Positions 20,350-28,275 of a stretch of 64,000 nt of DNA are shown piece by piece. The stretch's first letter is position 1. Each line of letters begins with the position of its first letter. This stretch comes from Lysobacter enzymogenes (GTDB taxonomy: Bacteria; Pseudomonadota; Gammaproteobacteria; Xanthomonadales; Xanthomonadaceae). Location of the stretch: the NCBI RefSeq assembly GCF_017355525.1, contig NZ_CP067395.1, positions 5,034,501 through 5,098,500 on the forward strand, read 5' to 3'. The notes beneath the pieces were generated by a model. It had not been told where the DNA came from, did not search any database, and saw nothing but the letters and a program-made list of their open reading frames with translations. Made by a program: the position numbers and the translations under genes.

Positions 20350-20851
20350 GCGTGCAGGGGAGCGGCGCGAGCTCGCGCGCCTGCCGCTGCGCCCATACCG
20401 CGTCCCAATACGGATAGTCGCCGATCCTGCTGACCAGCCCGGCGCGCTTGGGCTGTGCGACCAAGCGGCGCGCGGTGTCCAACGGGTCGTCCTCGTCGCC
20501 CAAGGCTTCGCCGTGGAAGCCCGGCATCCACACGTAGCCTTTTCGATTCGATGCGCGGTTGACCGCGCGCGCGGCGCGGCCTTTCATCGAGGCGACCACG
20601 CTTTCCAGGCGGATTCCCTGGCCGAGCTGGATCAGCCCGAGCCAGTGGTCGGGCATCAGCACCCAGCACAGCAACTGCGCGCCGAGCCATTTGTCCGGAT
20701 CGACGATGGACGCCGCCGCGATGCGCGCGATGGGGTCGCTGGCGAAGATGCGGCGGCGCCGGATGCAGGTGGCCGCGACCACGTGGATGCGCCGGGCCTG
20801 CGGGTCGGCGATGGGCGCAGGATCTGCGCGGGTGTCGTGCGTCGGGTTCAT
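20105..20851 (-). pseudogene. Degenerate REP-associated tyrosine transposase (RAYT, Y1 HUH superfamily)
   Basis: RAYTs are TnpA-REP proteins of the Y1 HUH nuclease type thought to mobilise REP palindromes. Residues 20-165 align by eye with xanthomonad RAYTs: LLCWVLMPDHWLGLIQLG, SVVASMKGRAARAVNR, WMPGFHGEALGDEDD, and AGLVSRIGDYPYWDAVW. Two catalytic features look lost. The HUH motif, normally MPDHLH or MPDHVH, reads MPDHWL, and the catalytic Tyr in the usual ARYxVANP is Arg (ARRLVAQP). After DAVW the frame continues 80 or so residues as Pro/Thr-rich sequence antisense to the acyltransferase gene, which suggests the native stop is lost. The reading frame is open, so a domesticated role is not excluded. 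Confidence 0.75.
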
Positions 20852-20961
20852 GGCCGCAGCATCGCGGCTGCGGACGAGAGCGGCTATCGGACGTCGTCCG
20901 GCCGGCGGCTAGGAGAAATCTGCGCGCGAGGGTCGGAAAGCGACGCGCGCGATCTCGCGCC

Positions 20962-22989
20962 TCAGGCGGTTTCGCGCAGCGCCAGCGCGACCAGCCGCGC
21001 TTCGATCCTCTCGCCGAAGCCGCTCGGCTGCGCCAACCCCATCCGCTGCATCGCCTCGGCATCCGCCGCGCCGGACGAGAACAAGGCCTTGAACACGGTG
21101 CGCGCCTTCGCGCCGCTGCCGGCGGTATTCGCCTTGAGCCACGCCAGCGCCTTCACCAACCGCTGCTCGACCGCGGTGAAATCGCTGCCGAGCGGATAGT
21201 CGGGCAACGCGCCCTGCGCGCGCAGCGGCGCCAGGGCGTCGCGCAGGCGCTGCGGGTCGTTGCGGTCGCTGAGGCGGTAGGTCGCGCGCGGCAGCTTGCC
21301 GTGGCGCATCGCGCTGTCCAGCAGCGGGAACTGATGCCCGGCCGCGGCGACGGCGACCATCGCCTGTATGCAGTCCTCGTCGGTCTTGCCGCGCAGGTCG
21401 GCGATGCCGTATTCGGTGACGTAGACATCGCGCAGATGGCGCGGAATCGTCGCCTGCGCATAATTCCACACTACGTTCGAACGCGTTTCGCCGCCGCTGT
21501 CGCGGGTCGCGCGCAGCATCAGCACCGAACGCGCGTCGGGCAGGGCGTGGGCCATCGCGACGAAGTTGTACTGGCCGCCGACGCCCGACACCACCCGGCC
21601 GTCGTCGAGCGTGTCCGACACCGCCGCGCCGAGCGCGGTGGCCATCATGCAGCTGTTGAAGAAGCGCGCGTCGTGGCGTTGCAGCCGTTCGAGCGTTTCG
21701 TTGCCGCCGTAGAGCTCGTTGACCTCGCTGATGCGGCGCATGCTGATGCCGCGGCGCCGGTCTTCGGGCATGTCGCGCAGCCAGTCGTAGAAATCCTGCG
21801 AGCCCAGGTAGAAGCCGCCCTGCAAGTATTCGCCTTCGCGTTCCAGCCGCTCCAGATCGGCGGCATCGGCGCGGCCTTCGTGCAGGCGGCGCATGAAGTC
21901 GAGATCGTCGACGACCTTGCGCTTGATGACGCCGACTTCGACGAGGCGGCGGAAGCCTTCGTTGAGCATTTCGCTGCAGCCAAAAAGCCCGACGCTAAAG
22001 GGTAGGAGCGGCGCAACCGGCGCCATCGCGTTACGGGTACTGGACAGGTCAACGCGACCCGAAGCCGTTCCTCCAAGCGCCGGAATCCCCACACTGCTCG
22101 ACTCCCCGCTCTGATCGTAACCCAGCGCTCGCAGCACCCGCCAATACGCCGCATTATCCGTATGCCTCAAAACCAACGCATGACACAACGCATCAGCCAA
22201 CGTCCCGATCCCGATCTGCAACGTCCCGCCATCGCGCACCAACGTGCTGGCATGAAACCCGATCGCATAATCCGCATCGCTGACCGGTTGCCGCGGCAGC
22301 CCGAACAGCTTCGGATGCGGCCCCGGCGGGCTCACCACCGCATCGAAGAACGACGCCTCCACCGCCGCGCTGCCATCGAGCCACGGCAGCAGCGGATCCA
22401 CTTCGGCGATCAACAGCGGCCGCGGCAACCCGCGCGCGACGATCGCATCGACCGCATCGAAGGTCAGATCGGTATTGCACGACAGCGACAACCGCCCGCT
22501 GCCGGACGGATCCGCCGCGACCTTCTGCACCACCGCATTGACCCCGCGGTCGGCCAGCGCGCGCGCGACGTGGGTGTAGTTGAGGCTGGCGTAGCGGCTC
22601 TGCGCCGCCTGCGAATTCAGCAGCGCGCCGGATTGCAGGTAGAACTCCTCCACTTCCATGTGCGCCGGCAGCGCGTTGCGCTTGAGCGCCTGCACATAGG
22701 CCAGGCGCGGGTAGTCGTCGCCGAAGTGGCGCTGCGCGAACGGCTTCAGGAACCGAGCTTCCAGGCCCTTGCCGGCGCCGGGCGGATCCAGCGACAGCGC
22801 GGTGTACAGGTGCAGGCGCCGCGACGGTTCGCGCTCGGCGCGCGCGTACAGCGCGTTGAGCAGCCGGTGCGGCTTGCCGAGCCCGAGCGGGGCGCCGACT
22901 TGCAGCGGCCCGTCGATGCGCCGGTAGAGCAGCTCGACGGCCTCGTCGAGCGACTGGAAATACAGGGGTTCGCGGGCGGATTCGGTCAT
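20962..22989 (-). CDS. Acetyl-CoA hydrolase/transferase family protein with internal REP-derived insert
   Basis: Member of the acetyl-CoA hydrolase/succinyl-CoA:acetate CoA-transferase superfamily. The 675-residue product contains the N-terminal CoA-transferase fold (GAPLGLGKPHRLLNALYARA near residue 35) and the C-terminal domain with GSGGETRSNVVWNYA-like and TEYGIADLRGKTDEDC motifs (residues about 505-535). Between roughly residues 293 and 330 the reading frame passes in phase through an inverted pair of REP-like sequence (22001-22078), giving low-similarity Ser/Gly/Ala/Pro-rich residues just before FSVGLFGCSEMLNEGF. The frame stays open. The start at 22989 gives the usual N-terminus. Substrate not assignable from sequence. 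Confidence 0.85.
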   Translation of the reverse strand: MTESAREPLYFQSLDEAVELLYRRIDGPLQVGAPLGLGKPHRLLNALYARAEREPSRRLHLYTALSLDPPGAGKGLEARFLKPFAQRHFGDDYPRLAYVQALKRNALPAHMEVEEFYLQSGALLNSQAAQSRYASLNYTHVARALADRGVNAVVQKVAADPSGSGRLSLSCNTDLTFDAVDAIVARGLPRPLLIAEVDPLLPWLDGSAAVEASFFDAVVSPPGPHPKLFGLPRQPVSDADYAIGFHASTLVRDGGTLQIGIGTLADALCHALVLRHTDNAAYWRVLRALGYDQSGESSSVGIPALGGTASGRVDLSSTRNAMAPVAPLLPFSVGLFGCSEMLNEGFRRLVEVGVIKRKVVDDLDFMRRLHEGRADAADLERLEREGEYLQGGFYLGSQDFYDWLRDMPEDRRRGISMRRISEVNELYGGNETLERLQRHDARFFNSCMMATALGAAVSDTLDDGRVVSGVGGQYNFVAMAHALPDARSVLMLRATRDSGGETRSNVVWNYAQATIPRHLRDVYVTEYGIADLRGKTDEDCIQAMVAVAAAGHQFPLLDSAMRHGKLPRATYRLSDRNDPQRLRDALAPLRAQGALPDYPLGSDFTAVEQRLVKALAWLKANTAGSGAKARTVFKALFSSGAADAEAMQRMGLAQPSGFGERIEARLVALALRETA
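22001..22078. repeat. REP class 1 inverted pair inside a coding sequence
   Basis: GGTAGGAGCGGCGCAACCGG starts at 22001, matching the GTAGGAGCGGCGCGAGC REP core. A degenerate opposite-facing copy (reverse complement containing GGAGGAACGGCTTCGGGTCG) ends near 22078. The pair lies inside the acetyl-CoA hydrolase family gene without breaking its frame. Confidence 0.65.
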
Positions 22990-23044
22990 CGGCCGAGTAT
23001 GGCATCGGCCCCGTCAACGCGGCGGTTTGATCGCGCGGCGGGGC

Positions 23045-23125
23045 GAGGAGGTAGCGGATAGGAACCAGGAGATAGCAGGAGCCGGGGCTTTCGCTATCTC
23101 GTGGCTCACACTCGCAGTCTCCTGG
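23045..23125. repeat. Inverted repeat of the GGAGATAGC type
   Basis: CCAGGAGATAGC (23065-23076) followed by AGGAGCC faces the complements GCTATCTC (23093-23100), GGCTC (23103-23107) and TCTCCTGG (23118-23125). The motif closely resembles the AGGAGATAGCGGG repeats bounding the S23 cassette at 37464-37948. This copy encloses no gene. It lies directly after the modC stop (modC is on the minus strand), and it fills most of the gap to the acetyl-CoA hydrolase family gene. Confidence 0.5.
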
Positions 23126-23128
23126 GCA

Positions 23129-23782
23129 TCAGCCGACCCGGTGTACGTCCTCGGCGATCCGCCGCACTTCCTCGGGGTAGTGGCTGACGTAGATCATCGG
23201 CAGCCCGCTTTCTTCGCGCACGCGTTGCAGGTACGGCAGCAGTTCGTCGCGGCGGTTCATGTCGAGCATCGACAAGGGTTCGTCGAGCAGCAGGATGCGC
23301 GGCTGCGACAGCAGCGCGCGGCCCAGCGCCACGCGCTGCGTTTCGCCGCCCGACAGGCTGCCGGTGCCGCGCGCGAGCAGGTGGCCGATGCCGAGCAGTT
23401 CGACGATGTCGGCCGGTTCGAAGCGGCGTTCGCGCGCGGCCGCGCCGCGCAGGCCGTAGAGCAGGTTGGCGCGCACGTCCAGGTGCGGGAACAGGCGCGC
23501 GTCCTGGAACACGTAGCCGATGCGGCGGCGGTGCGCGGGCAGGTCGATGCGGCGCTCGCGGTCGAACAGGGTTTCGCCGGCGACGACGATGCGGCCGCGG
23601 CTCGGCCGCAGCAGCCCGGCGATGGCGTGCAGCAGCGAGGTCTTGCCGGCGCCGGAGTCGCCGACCACGGCGATCACCCGGGCCGGGCTGCGGATCGCGA
23701 ACGCGCGCCGGAACGCGCCGCGGCGCAGTTCGATGTCGATGTCGAAGCCGCAGGCGGCGTCGTCGGCTGGGTTCGCGCTCAT
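23129..23782 (-). CDS. modC: Molybdate ABC transporter ATP-binding protein ModC
   Basis: Cytoplasmic ATPase subunit of the molybdate importer. The 217-residue product contains Walker A GDSGAGKTSLLHAI (about residue 42), the Q-loop FQDARLFPHL, the ABC signature LSGGETQRVALGRALL, Walker B ILLLDEPLSMLD and the switch His in YVSHYPEEV. It lacks the C-terminal molybdate-binding MOP domain of longer ModC proteins such as that of E. coli (about 350 residues). The ATG at 23782 overlaps the modB stop by four bases (ATGA), so translation is coupled. Order modA-modB-modC is the normal operon order. Confidence 0.93.
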   Translation of the reverse strand: MSANPADDAACGFDIDIELRRGAFRRAFAIRSPARVIAVVGDSGAGKTSLLHAIAGLLRPSRGRIVVAGETLFDRERRIDLPAHRRRIGYVFQDARLFPHLDVRANLLYGLRGAAARERRFEPADIVELLGIGHLLARGTGSLSGGETQRVALGRALLSQPRILLLDEPLSMLDMNRRDELLPYLQRVREESGLPMIYVSHYPEEVRRIAEDVHRVG

Positions 23783-24483
23783 CGCTGGGTCCCCGCGCGC
23801 TGGCGCTGCACCAGCCATTCCGATGCGAACACCGCCGCGAACGACAGCGCCACCGCGACCAGCGCCAGCCGCAGCACGCCGGATTCGGCGCCGGGGGTCT
23901 GCATCAGGCCCCAGATCGCCGACGACAGGGTCTGGGTTTCGCCGGCGATGTTGGACACGAACGTGATGGTGGCGCCGAACTCGCCCAATGCTTTGGCGAA
24001 GCACAGCACCGCGCCGGCCAGCAGCCCAGGCCAGGCCAGCGGCAAGGTCACGCCGAAGAACACCCGCCACGGATTGGCGCCGAGCGTGGACGCCGCTTGT
24101 TCCAGACGTGGATCGACCGCTTCGATCGACAGCCGGATCGCCCGCACCATCAGCGGGAAACCCATGATCGCGCTGGCCAGGGCGGCGCCGGTCCAGCGGA
24201 ACGCGAACACGATGCCGAAATGTTCCGACAGGAAGCGACCGATCGGCCCCTGGGTGCCGAAGCCGAGCAGCAGCGCGTAACCGGTCACCACCGGCGGCAG
24301 CACCAGCGGCAGGTACATCAGCGTGTCGACCAGCAGCTTGCCTGGAAAGCGCTTGCGCGCCAGCAGCCAGCCCACCGCCACGCCGAACGGCAGGCTGCAC
24401 GCGGTGGCGGCCGCAGCGACCTTGAGGCTGAGCGCGATCGCGGTCAGCTCGGCGCCGCTGAAGCCGGCGAATCCGCTGCTCAT
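23779..24483 (-). CDS. modB: Molybdate ABC transporter permease ModB
   Basis: Inner-membrane permease of the molybdate importer. The 234-residue product has about five hydrophobic segments and the EAA cytoplasmic loop, EQAASTLGANPWRVFFGVTLPLA (residues about 130-152), which docks on ModC. The start at 24483 gives MSSGFAGFSGAELTAIALSLK. It is preceded by GGGAG four bases upstream, and that sequence belongs to the first unit of a 17-bp tandem array. Two six-codon mini-ORFs in the array end in ATGA overlaps leading to this start (see the repeat). The stop overlaps modC. Confidence 0.95.
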   Translation of the reverse strand: MSSGFAGFSGAELTAIALSLKVAAAATACSLPFGVAVGWLLARKRFPGKLLVDTLMYLPLVLPPVVTGYALLLGFGTQGPIGRFLSEHFGIVFAFRWTGAALASAIMGFPLMVRAIRLSIEAVDPRLEQAASTLGANPWRVFFGVTLPLAWPGLLAGAVLCFAKALGEFGATITFVSNIAGETQTLSSAIWGLMQTPGAESGVLRLALVAVALSFAAVFASEWLVQRQRAGTQR

Positions 24484-24667
24484 CTGGCTCCCGCGTTCAT
24501 TCGGATCCTGCGTTCATCTGAATTCTGTGCCGATTTGAATCCGGTACTGATTCAAATCCGGTGCTGATTTGAATCCGGTGTTGATTTGAATCCGGCACGG
24601 ATTCGAACCCGGCGCTGATTCGAACCCGACGCCTGCCCGAGTCCGGCGCTCATTCGCATCCTGGCCC
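24481..24667 (-). repeat. 17-bp tandem array, eleven units, covering the modB start codon
   Basis: Eleven contiguous 17-bp units run from 24481 to 24667, filling the modA-modB gap. The best conserved centre is GATTTGAATCCGGTGCT (units starting 24532, 24549, 24566, 24583, 24600). On the minus strand the three units nearest modB each end in ATG (24517, 24500, 24483). Because 17 bases shifts the frame, each of the first two ATGs opens a six-codon reading frame (MNAGSE, MNAGAR) whose TGA overlaps the next ATG. Each is preceded by an AGGA or GGGAG sequence. Confidence 0.9.
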
Positions 24668-24689
24668 GGTCGCGCGAGCGCAGCGCCGC

Positions 24690-25475
24690 TCACGGTTGCG
24701 GCGCGAAACCGTGGCGGCGGAAGATCGCCGCGGCCTGCTTGCCGTGCAGCCACTGCGCGAACGCGGCGGCGCCGTTGTGCTGGCTGGCCTTGACCACCGC
24801 CACGGGATAGACGATCGGCGCGTGGCTGCCGGCGGGGAAGGTCGCCAGCACCCGCACCTTCGGCTCGGCCTGGGCGTCGCTGCCGTAGACCACGCCCAAC
24901 GGCGCTTCGCCGCGCGCGACCAGCATCAGCGCCGCGCGCACGTTCTCGCCTTCGGCCACGCGCGGTTGCAGTTGTTCCCACACGCCGAATTTCTCGAACG
25001 CGGCGCGCGCGTACTTGCCGGCCGGCACGCTCGCGGTCAGCGCCAGCGCGAGGCGGCCGTCGCCGAGCAGCGGGCGCAGGTCGACGCCGGGCTTCAGCGT
25101 CACCGGCTTGGCCTTGCTGTCCTTCGGCGCGATCAGCACCAGGGTGTTGCCGAGCACGTTGCGGCGGCTGGCGTCAACCAGCAGCTGGCGCTGTTGCAGG
25201 TAGTCCATCCAGTCCAGGTCGGCGGAGAAGAACAAATCGGCCGGCGCGCCCTGTTCGATCTGCCGCGCCAGCGCCGAACTGGCGGCGTAGGAGGCGCGCA
25301 CCGGGGTGCCGGTCTGGCGCTCGTACGCGGCGGCGGCTTCGTCGAGCGATTCCTTGAGGCTGGCGGCGGCGAACACGGTGATCGGGGTTTTCCGCTCCTG
25401 CGCCGGCGCGGCGGTAGCGACGAGGGCGAAACCGAGGGCGCACAGGGCGCCGAGGAAGCGGCGACGGAGGTTCAT
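24690..25475 (-). CDS. modA: Molybdate ABC transporter substrate-binding protein ModA
   Basis: Periplasmic molybdate-binding protein. The 261-residue product has a signal peptide ([20 protein letters not shown], cleavage near APAQE), then [36 protein letters not shown] and DWMDYL, which carry the oxyanion-binding Ser residues typical of Mod[15 protein letters not shown] and VYPVAVV follow in the second lobe. An upstream in-frame start at 25637 would read through a REP element, so 25475 is chosen. First mod gene. A REP pair lies between it and the molybdopterin-fold gene upstream. Confidence 0.95.
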   Translation of the reverse strand: MNLRRRFLGALCALGFALVATAAPAQERKTPITVFAAASLKESLDEAAAAYERQTGTPVRASYAASSALARQIEQGAPADLFFSADLDWMDYLQQRQLLVDASRRNVLGNTLVLIAPKDSKAKPVTLKPGVDLRPLLGDGRLALALTASVPAGKYARAAFEKFGVWEQLQPRVAEGENVRAALMLVARGEAPLGVVYGSDAQAEPKVRVLATFPAGSHAPIVYPVAVVKASQHNGAAAFAQWLHGKQAAAIFRRHGFAPQP

Positions 25476-25532
25476 GGCAGGAGTCGGCGGGGAGGTGGGG
25501 TCAGAGTAACCCGGTCGCAGGTTTTGGCGCTT

Positions 25533-25622
25533 CTGTAGGAGCGGCGCGAGCCGCGACCGCGAAACCGCATTGACGACGCAAATCCGTAACCCCGCGGTCG
25601 CGGCTCGCGCCGCTCCTGCAGG
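25533..25622. repeat. REP class 1 inverted pair (BIME-like)
   Basis: CTGTAGGAGCGGCGCGAGCC from 25533 and its complement ending at 25622 flank about 34 bases. The pair sits between modA and the upstream molybdopterin-fold gene and may stabilise or terminate the upstream message. Confidence 0.85.
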
Positions 25623-25646
25623 GGCTGGAACGAACAAGCGACGCCC

Positions 25647-26204
25647 TCAAACGTCCGCGTCGCCGACCCGGATCGACTCCACCTGCCGCACCCACCGCGC
25701 CGGCCGCGATTCGCCGGGCACGATCAGCCGCCACGGGCCGTCTTCGGCCGGCAGCTCGGCACCGTTGCAGCGGCGGGTCAGCACCACCGGGCGGTTGCCC
25801 AAACTCGGGTCGAGTTCGCCGAGCGAAAACGCGGCGCGGTAGCCGTCGCGCGCGCGCACTTGCGCGATCCGCGACAGTTGCGCGCCGCGCAGCGGCTCGG
25901 CCGGCATCGCGCCGCTGGCGCGCAGCAGCGCGACCAGGGCCACGCCTTCGCAGCTGAGCTTGCGCCCATGCGCCATGCCTTCGGCCTTGATCTGCGGCAG
26001 CTTGGCCAGCACCGCTTCGTCGAGTTTGACCTCGACCGCGCCCTGCGGCGCGGCGGCGGCGGGCGCGGCTTCGCCGTGCGCATGCCGCGGCGAAGCGGCC
26101 AGGGCCATCGCCGGCAGCAGGCCCAGCGCCAGCAGCGCGGCCAGCAGCGGCGACGAGGTCGGAACGAACGGACGGCGATCGATGCGGCGCATGCGCGTGC
26201 TCAC
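25647..26204 (-). CDS. Secreted molybdopterin-binding-fold (SUOX-like) small protein
   Basis: Small exported protein resembling the stand-alone oxidoreductase molybdopterin-binding domain proteins often found beside mod genes. The 185-residue product has a signal peptide (about residues 1-36) and a His-containing linker. Its core contains HGRKLSCEGVALVALLRASG, with a Cys in the position of the fold's conserved Cys, plus ARDGYRAAFSLGELDPSLG and PWRLIVPGESRPARWVRQVE. I chose the GTG at 26204 because it overlaps the upstream stop (GTGA); the ATG at 26192 is the alternative. Whether it binds cofactor is unknown; full enzymes of the family are larger. Confidence 0.78.
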   Translation of the reverse strand: MSTRMRRIDRRPFVPTSSPLLAALLALGLLPAMALAASPRHAHGEAAPAAAAPQGAVEVKLDEAVLAKLPQIKAEGMAHGRKLSCEGVALVALLRASGAMPAEPLRGAQLSRIAQVRARDGYRAAFSLGELDPSLGNRPVVLTRRCNGAELPAEDGPWRLIVPGESRPARWVRQVESIRVGDADV

Positions 26205-27097
26205 AGTTGGTCCAGCGGAAGTTTCAGATAGCGCACGCCGTTGGCTTCCGGTTCCGGCAGCGCGCCGCCGCGCAGGTTGACCTGCAACGCCGGCAGGATC
26301 AACGCCGGCACCGCCAGGCTGCGGTCGCGCGCTTCGCGCAGGGCGACGAATTCGGCTTCGCCGGTGTCGGCGCGCACGTGCAGGTTGTCGCGCTTCTGCG
26401 CGCCGATGCTGGTCTCGCAGGCCGGCTCGCGCCCGCCCTGGCCGTAGTCGTGGCAGACGAACACGCGGGTCGCGTCGGGCAGGCGGTACAGGCGCTGGAT
26501 CGACTGGAACAGCATCGCCGCGTCGCCGCCGGGGAAGTCGCAGCGCGCGGTGCCGCTGTCGGGCATGAACAAGGAATCGCCGACGAACAGCGCGTCGCCG
26601 ATCAAATAAGCGAGGCTGTCCTGGGTGTGCCCCGGCACCGGGATCGCGCGCGCCGGCAAGGAACCGATGGCGAAGTCTTCGTCGTCGTCGAACAGATGGT
26701 CGAAGCCGGGTTCGGCGCCGTCGGGCAGGCCGAACAGCGGCGCGAACACCCGCCGCACTTCGCCGATGCGGCGGCCGATCGCCAGCCGCGGCGCGGCGCC
26801 GGCCTGCGCGCGCAGGCGTTCGCGCAGCGCGTGCGCGCCGCTGAGGTGGTCGGCGTGGGCGTGGGTTTCCAGCAGCCAATCGATGCGCAGGCCGTCGTCG
26901 CGGGCGCGTTCGAGCAGCGCCGCGGCGCTGGCCAGGCCGGTGCGGCCCGAACGCGGGTCGAAGTCCAGCACCGGGTCGACGATCGCCGCCGCGCGCGTGG
27001 CCGGGTCGGCGACCAGATAGCTCCAGGTGCCGGTGTCGCGATGGTGGAACGCGCGGACCTGCGGCGCGGCGGCGTTGGAGTCGGGGCCCGACGGCAT
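26201..27097 (-). CDS. MBL-fold metallohydrolase (persulfide dioxygenase-like)
   Basis: Metallo-beta-lactamase-fold protein resembling ETHE1/Blh persulfide dioxygenases and glyoxalase II relatives. The 298-residue product has the metal motif THAHADHLSGA (about residues 81-91), a later His in VPGHTQDSLAYLIGDALFVGDSLF, and the Asp/His pair SGTARCDFPGGD and FVCHDYG. These residues fit a mononuclear iron site as in persulfide dioxygenases. The ATG at 27097 is the only one giving a family-like N-terminus (VRAFHHRDTGTWSYLVADP). It ends overlapping the molybdopterin-fold gene. Substrate is inferred from family only. Confidence 0.85.
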   Translation of the reverse strand: MPSGPDSNAAAPQVRAFHHRDTGTWSYLVADPATRAAAIVDPVLDFDPRSGRTGLASAAALLERARDDGLRIDWLLETHAHADHLSGAHALRERLRAQAGAAPRLAIGRRIGEVRRVFAPLFGLPDGAEPGFDHLFDDDEDFAIGSLPARAIPVPGHTQDSLAYLIGDALFVGDSLFMPDSGTARCDFPGGDAAMLFQSIQRLYRLPDATRVFVCHDYGQGGREPACETSIGAQKRDNLHVRADTGEAEFVALREARDRSLAVPALILPALQVNLRGGALPEPEANGVRYLKLPLDQL

Positions 27098-27165
27098 GGC
27101 GGCTCTCGATGCGGCGGGACCCGCGCGGACGTCGCCGCGCGGGCCGGGGCGGCGCGGCGCGCCGG

Positions 27166-28020
27166 TCAGCGGCCCGGCGCCAGCGCGGCGTCGAGCACCT
27201 TGGCCAGATGTTCGCCGCCCAGGCGCAGTTGGGTCTCGGCCAGCGGGCGCCAGGTGGCGACGTAGTCCGGAGCCAGCTTGTGGGTGGGCGGGTAGAACCC
27301 CGGTTGCCGCACCAGTTTGCACGATTCCTCGGCCCAGTCGGCGGCCGGCGGCGGCAGCCCGACCGCGCTGACCGCGGGCACCTGGATCCGCTTGAGCTTG
27401 GCCAGATAACGCTCGTCGCCGAGCTTGCTCATGCTGAGCATGCCGCTGTCCCACAGCGAGTGCAGGTTGGCGCCGTAACCGCCGGGGCGCTCGGGCTGGC
27501 CGGGAATGGCGAGCTGGAAGTCGTTGCCGCCCTTGTCGCGGGCGTAGCCGGCGTGCAGCGGCTGGTGCACGTCGCCGACGATGTGGACGACGAACTTCAG
27601 CGCCTGCAGGCGTTCGGCCTTGGATTTGCTGCGGTCGGCGAGAATCGCGGTCTGCGCCTGGATCGCGCCGACCGCGCAGTTGCCGTTGGGGCAATCGCGC
27701 GCGGCGTCGTAATGGCAGTCGCCGTCTTCGGGCAGGTTGACGTAATGCCACTTGGCGCTGCGCTTGCCCAGGTCCGGGTCGTTGGCGCGCAGTTCGTCGG
27801 CCCAGTTGGCGATGCCGGGCAGGGTCGGGTCGGGCTCGCCGGCGAGCAGCTTGGCCGCCTCGGCGCGCGCGGCCGGGGACATCCCGTCCCAGGCCAGTTC
27901 GGCGACCAGGCGGTGGCCTTGCGGGCCCCAGGCCAGCGCCGGCAGCGGCAGGGCGAGGACGAGGGCGGCGGCGCCGAGCAGGCGGCGGGCGGAGCGGGCG
28001 GAAGCGCGGGTTTCGGTCAT
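27166..28020 (-). CDS. S1/P1 nuclease family protein
   Basis: Secreted zinc-dependent single-strand nuclease/3'-nucleotidase family member. The 284-residue product has a signal peptide cleaved before Trp (ALA-WGPQGH), and that mature N-terminal Trp is a zinc ligand in this family. Further ligands appear in WADELRANDPD, AKWHYVNLP, HIVGDVHQPLHAG and GGNDF plus NLHSLWDSGML. An upstream in-frame start at 28143 lies inside REP sequence, so 28020 is used. Sits 68 bases upstream of the MBL-fold gene on the same strand. Confidence 0.93.
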   Translation of the reverse strand: MTETRASARSARRLLGAAALVLALPLPALAWGPQGHRLVAELAWDGMSPAARAEAAKLLAGEPDPTLPGIANWADELRANDPDLGKRSAKWHYVNLPEDGDCHYDAARDCPNGNCAVGAIQAQTAILADRSKSKAERLQALKFVVHIVGDVHQPLHAGYARDKGGNDFQLAIPGQPERPGGYGANLHSLWDSGMLSMSKLGDERYLAKLKRIQVPAVSAVGLPPPAADWAEESCKLVRQPGFYPPTHKLAPDYVATWRPLAETQLRLGGEHLAKVLDAALAPGR

Positions 28021-28090
28021 GGCGCGCACTGTACCGGAGCCGGCGGCGCGGGCCGCTGTCCGAAGCTGGCGGTGCGGACGGGCGGCGGCT

Positions 28091-28200
28091 GGAACGAAAG
28101 CGTCGGGCCTGAAGGCCTTCCCGCAAAAGCGAGCCTCTTGCATCGCGGCGGGCCCGGTTTCGCTCGTGTGGGAGGGCTTTCAGGCCCGACGCTTTCCGCT
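28091..28200. repeat. REP class 2 inverted pair
   Basis: GAAAGCGTCGGGCCTGAAGG at 28096 is mirrored by GGCTTTCAGGCCCGACGCTT ending near 28195. About 60 bases lie between. It separates the ompW and S1/P1 nuclease genes. Confidence 0.8.
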
Positions 28201-28275
28201 CAGCGGCTGCACCGCTGCAAACGACGAGGCCGCGCCCTCGACAGGCGCGGCCCCGCCCGGCGACGCGAACTGCGC

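Noticed and set aside
24514..24981. Minus-strand frame reading NxxRIQINTGFKSAP-type repeats through the 17-bp array
   Set aside because: The repetitive peptide comes from reading the 17-bp array in one frame, and upstream it is out of frame with modA. No evidence of translation.
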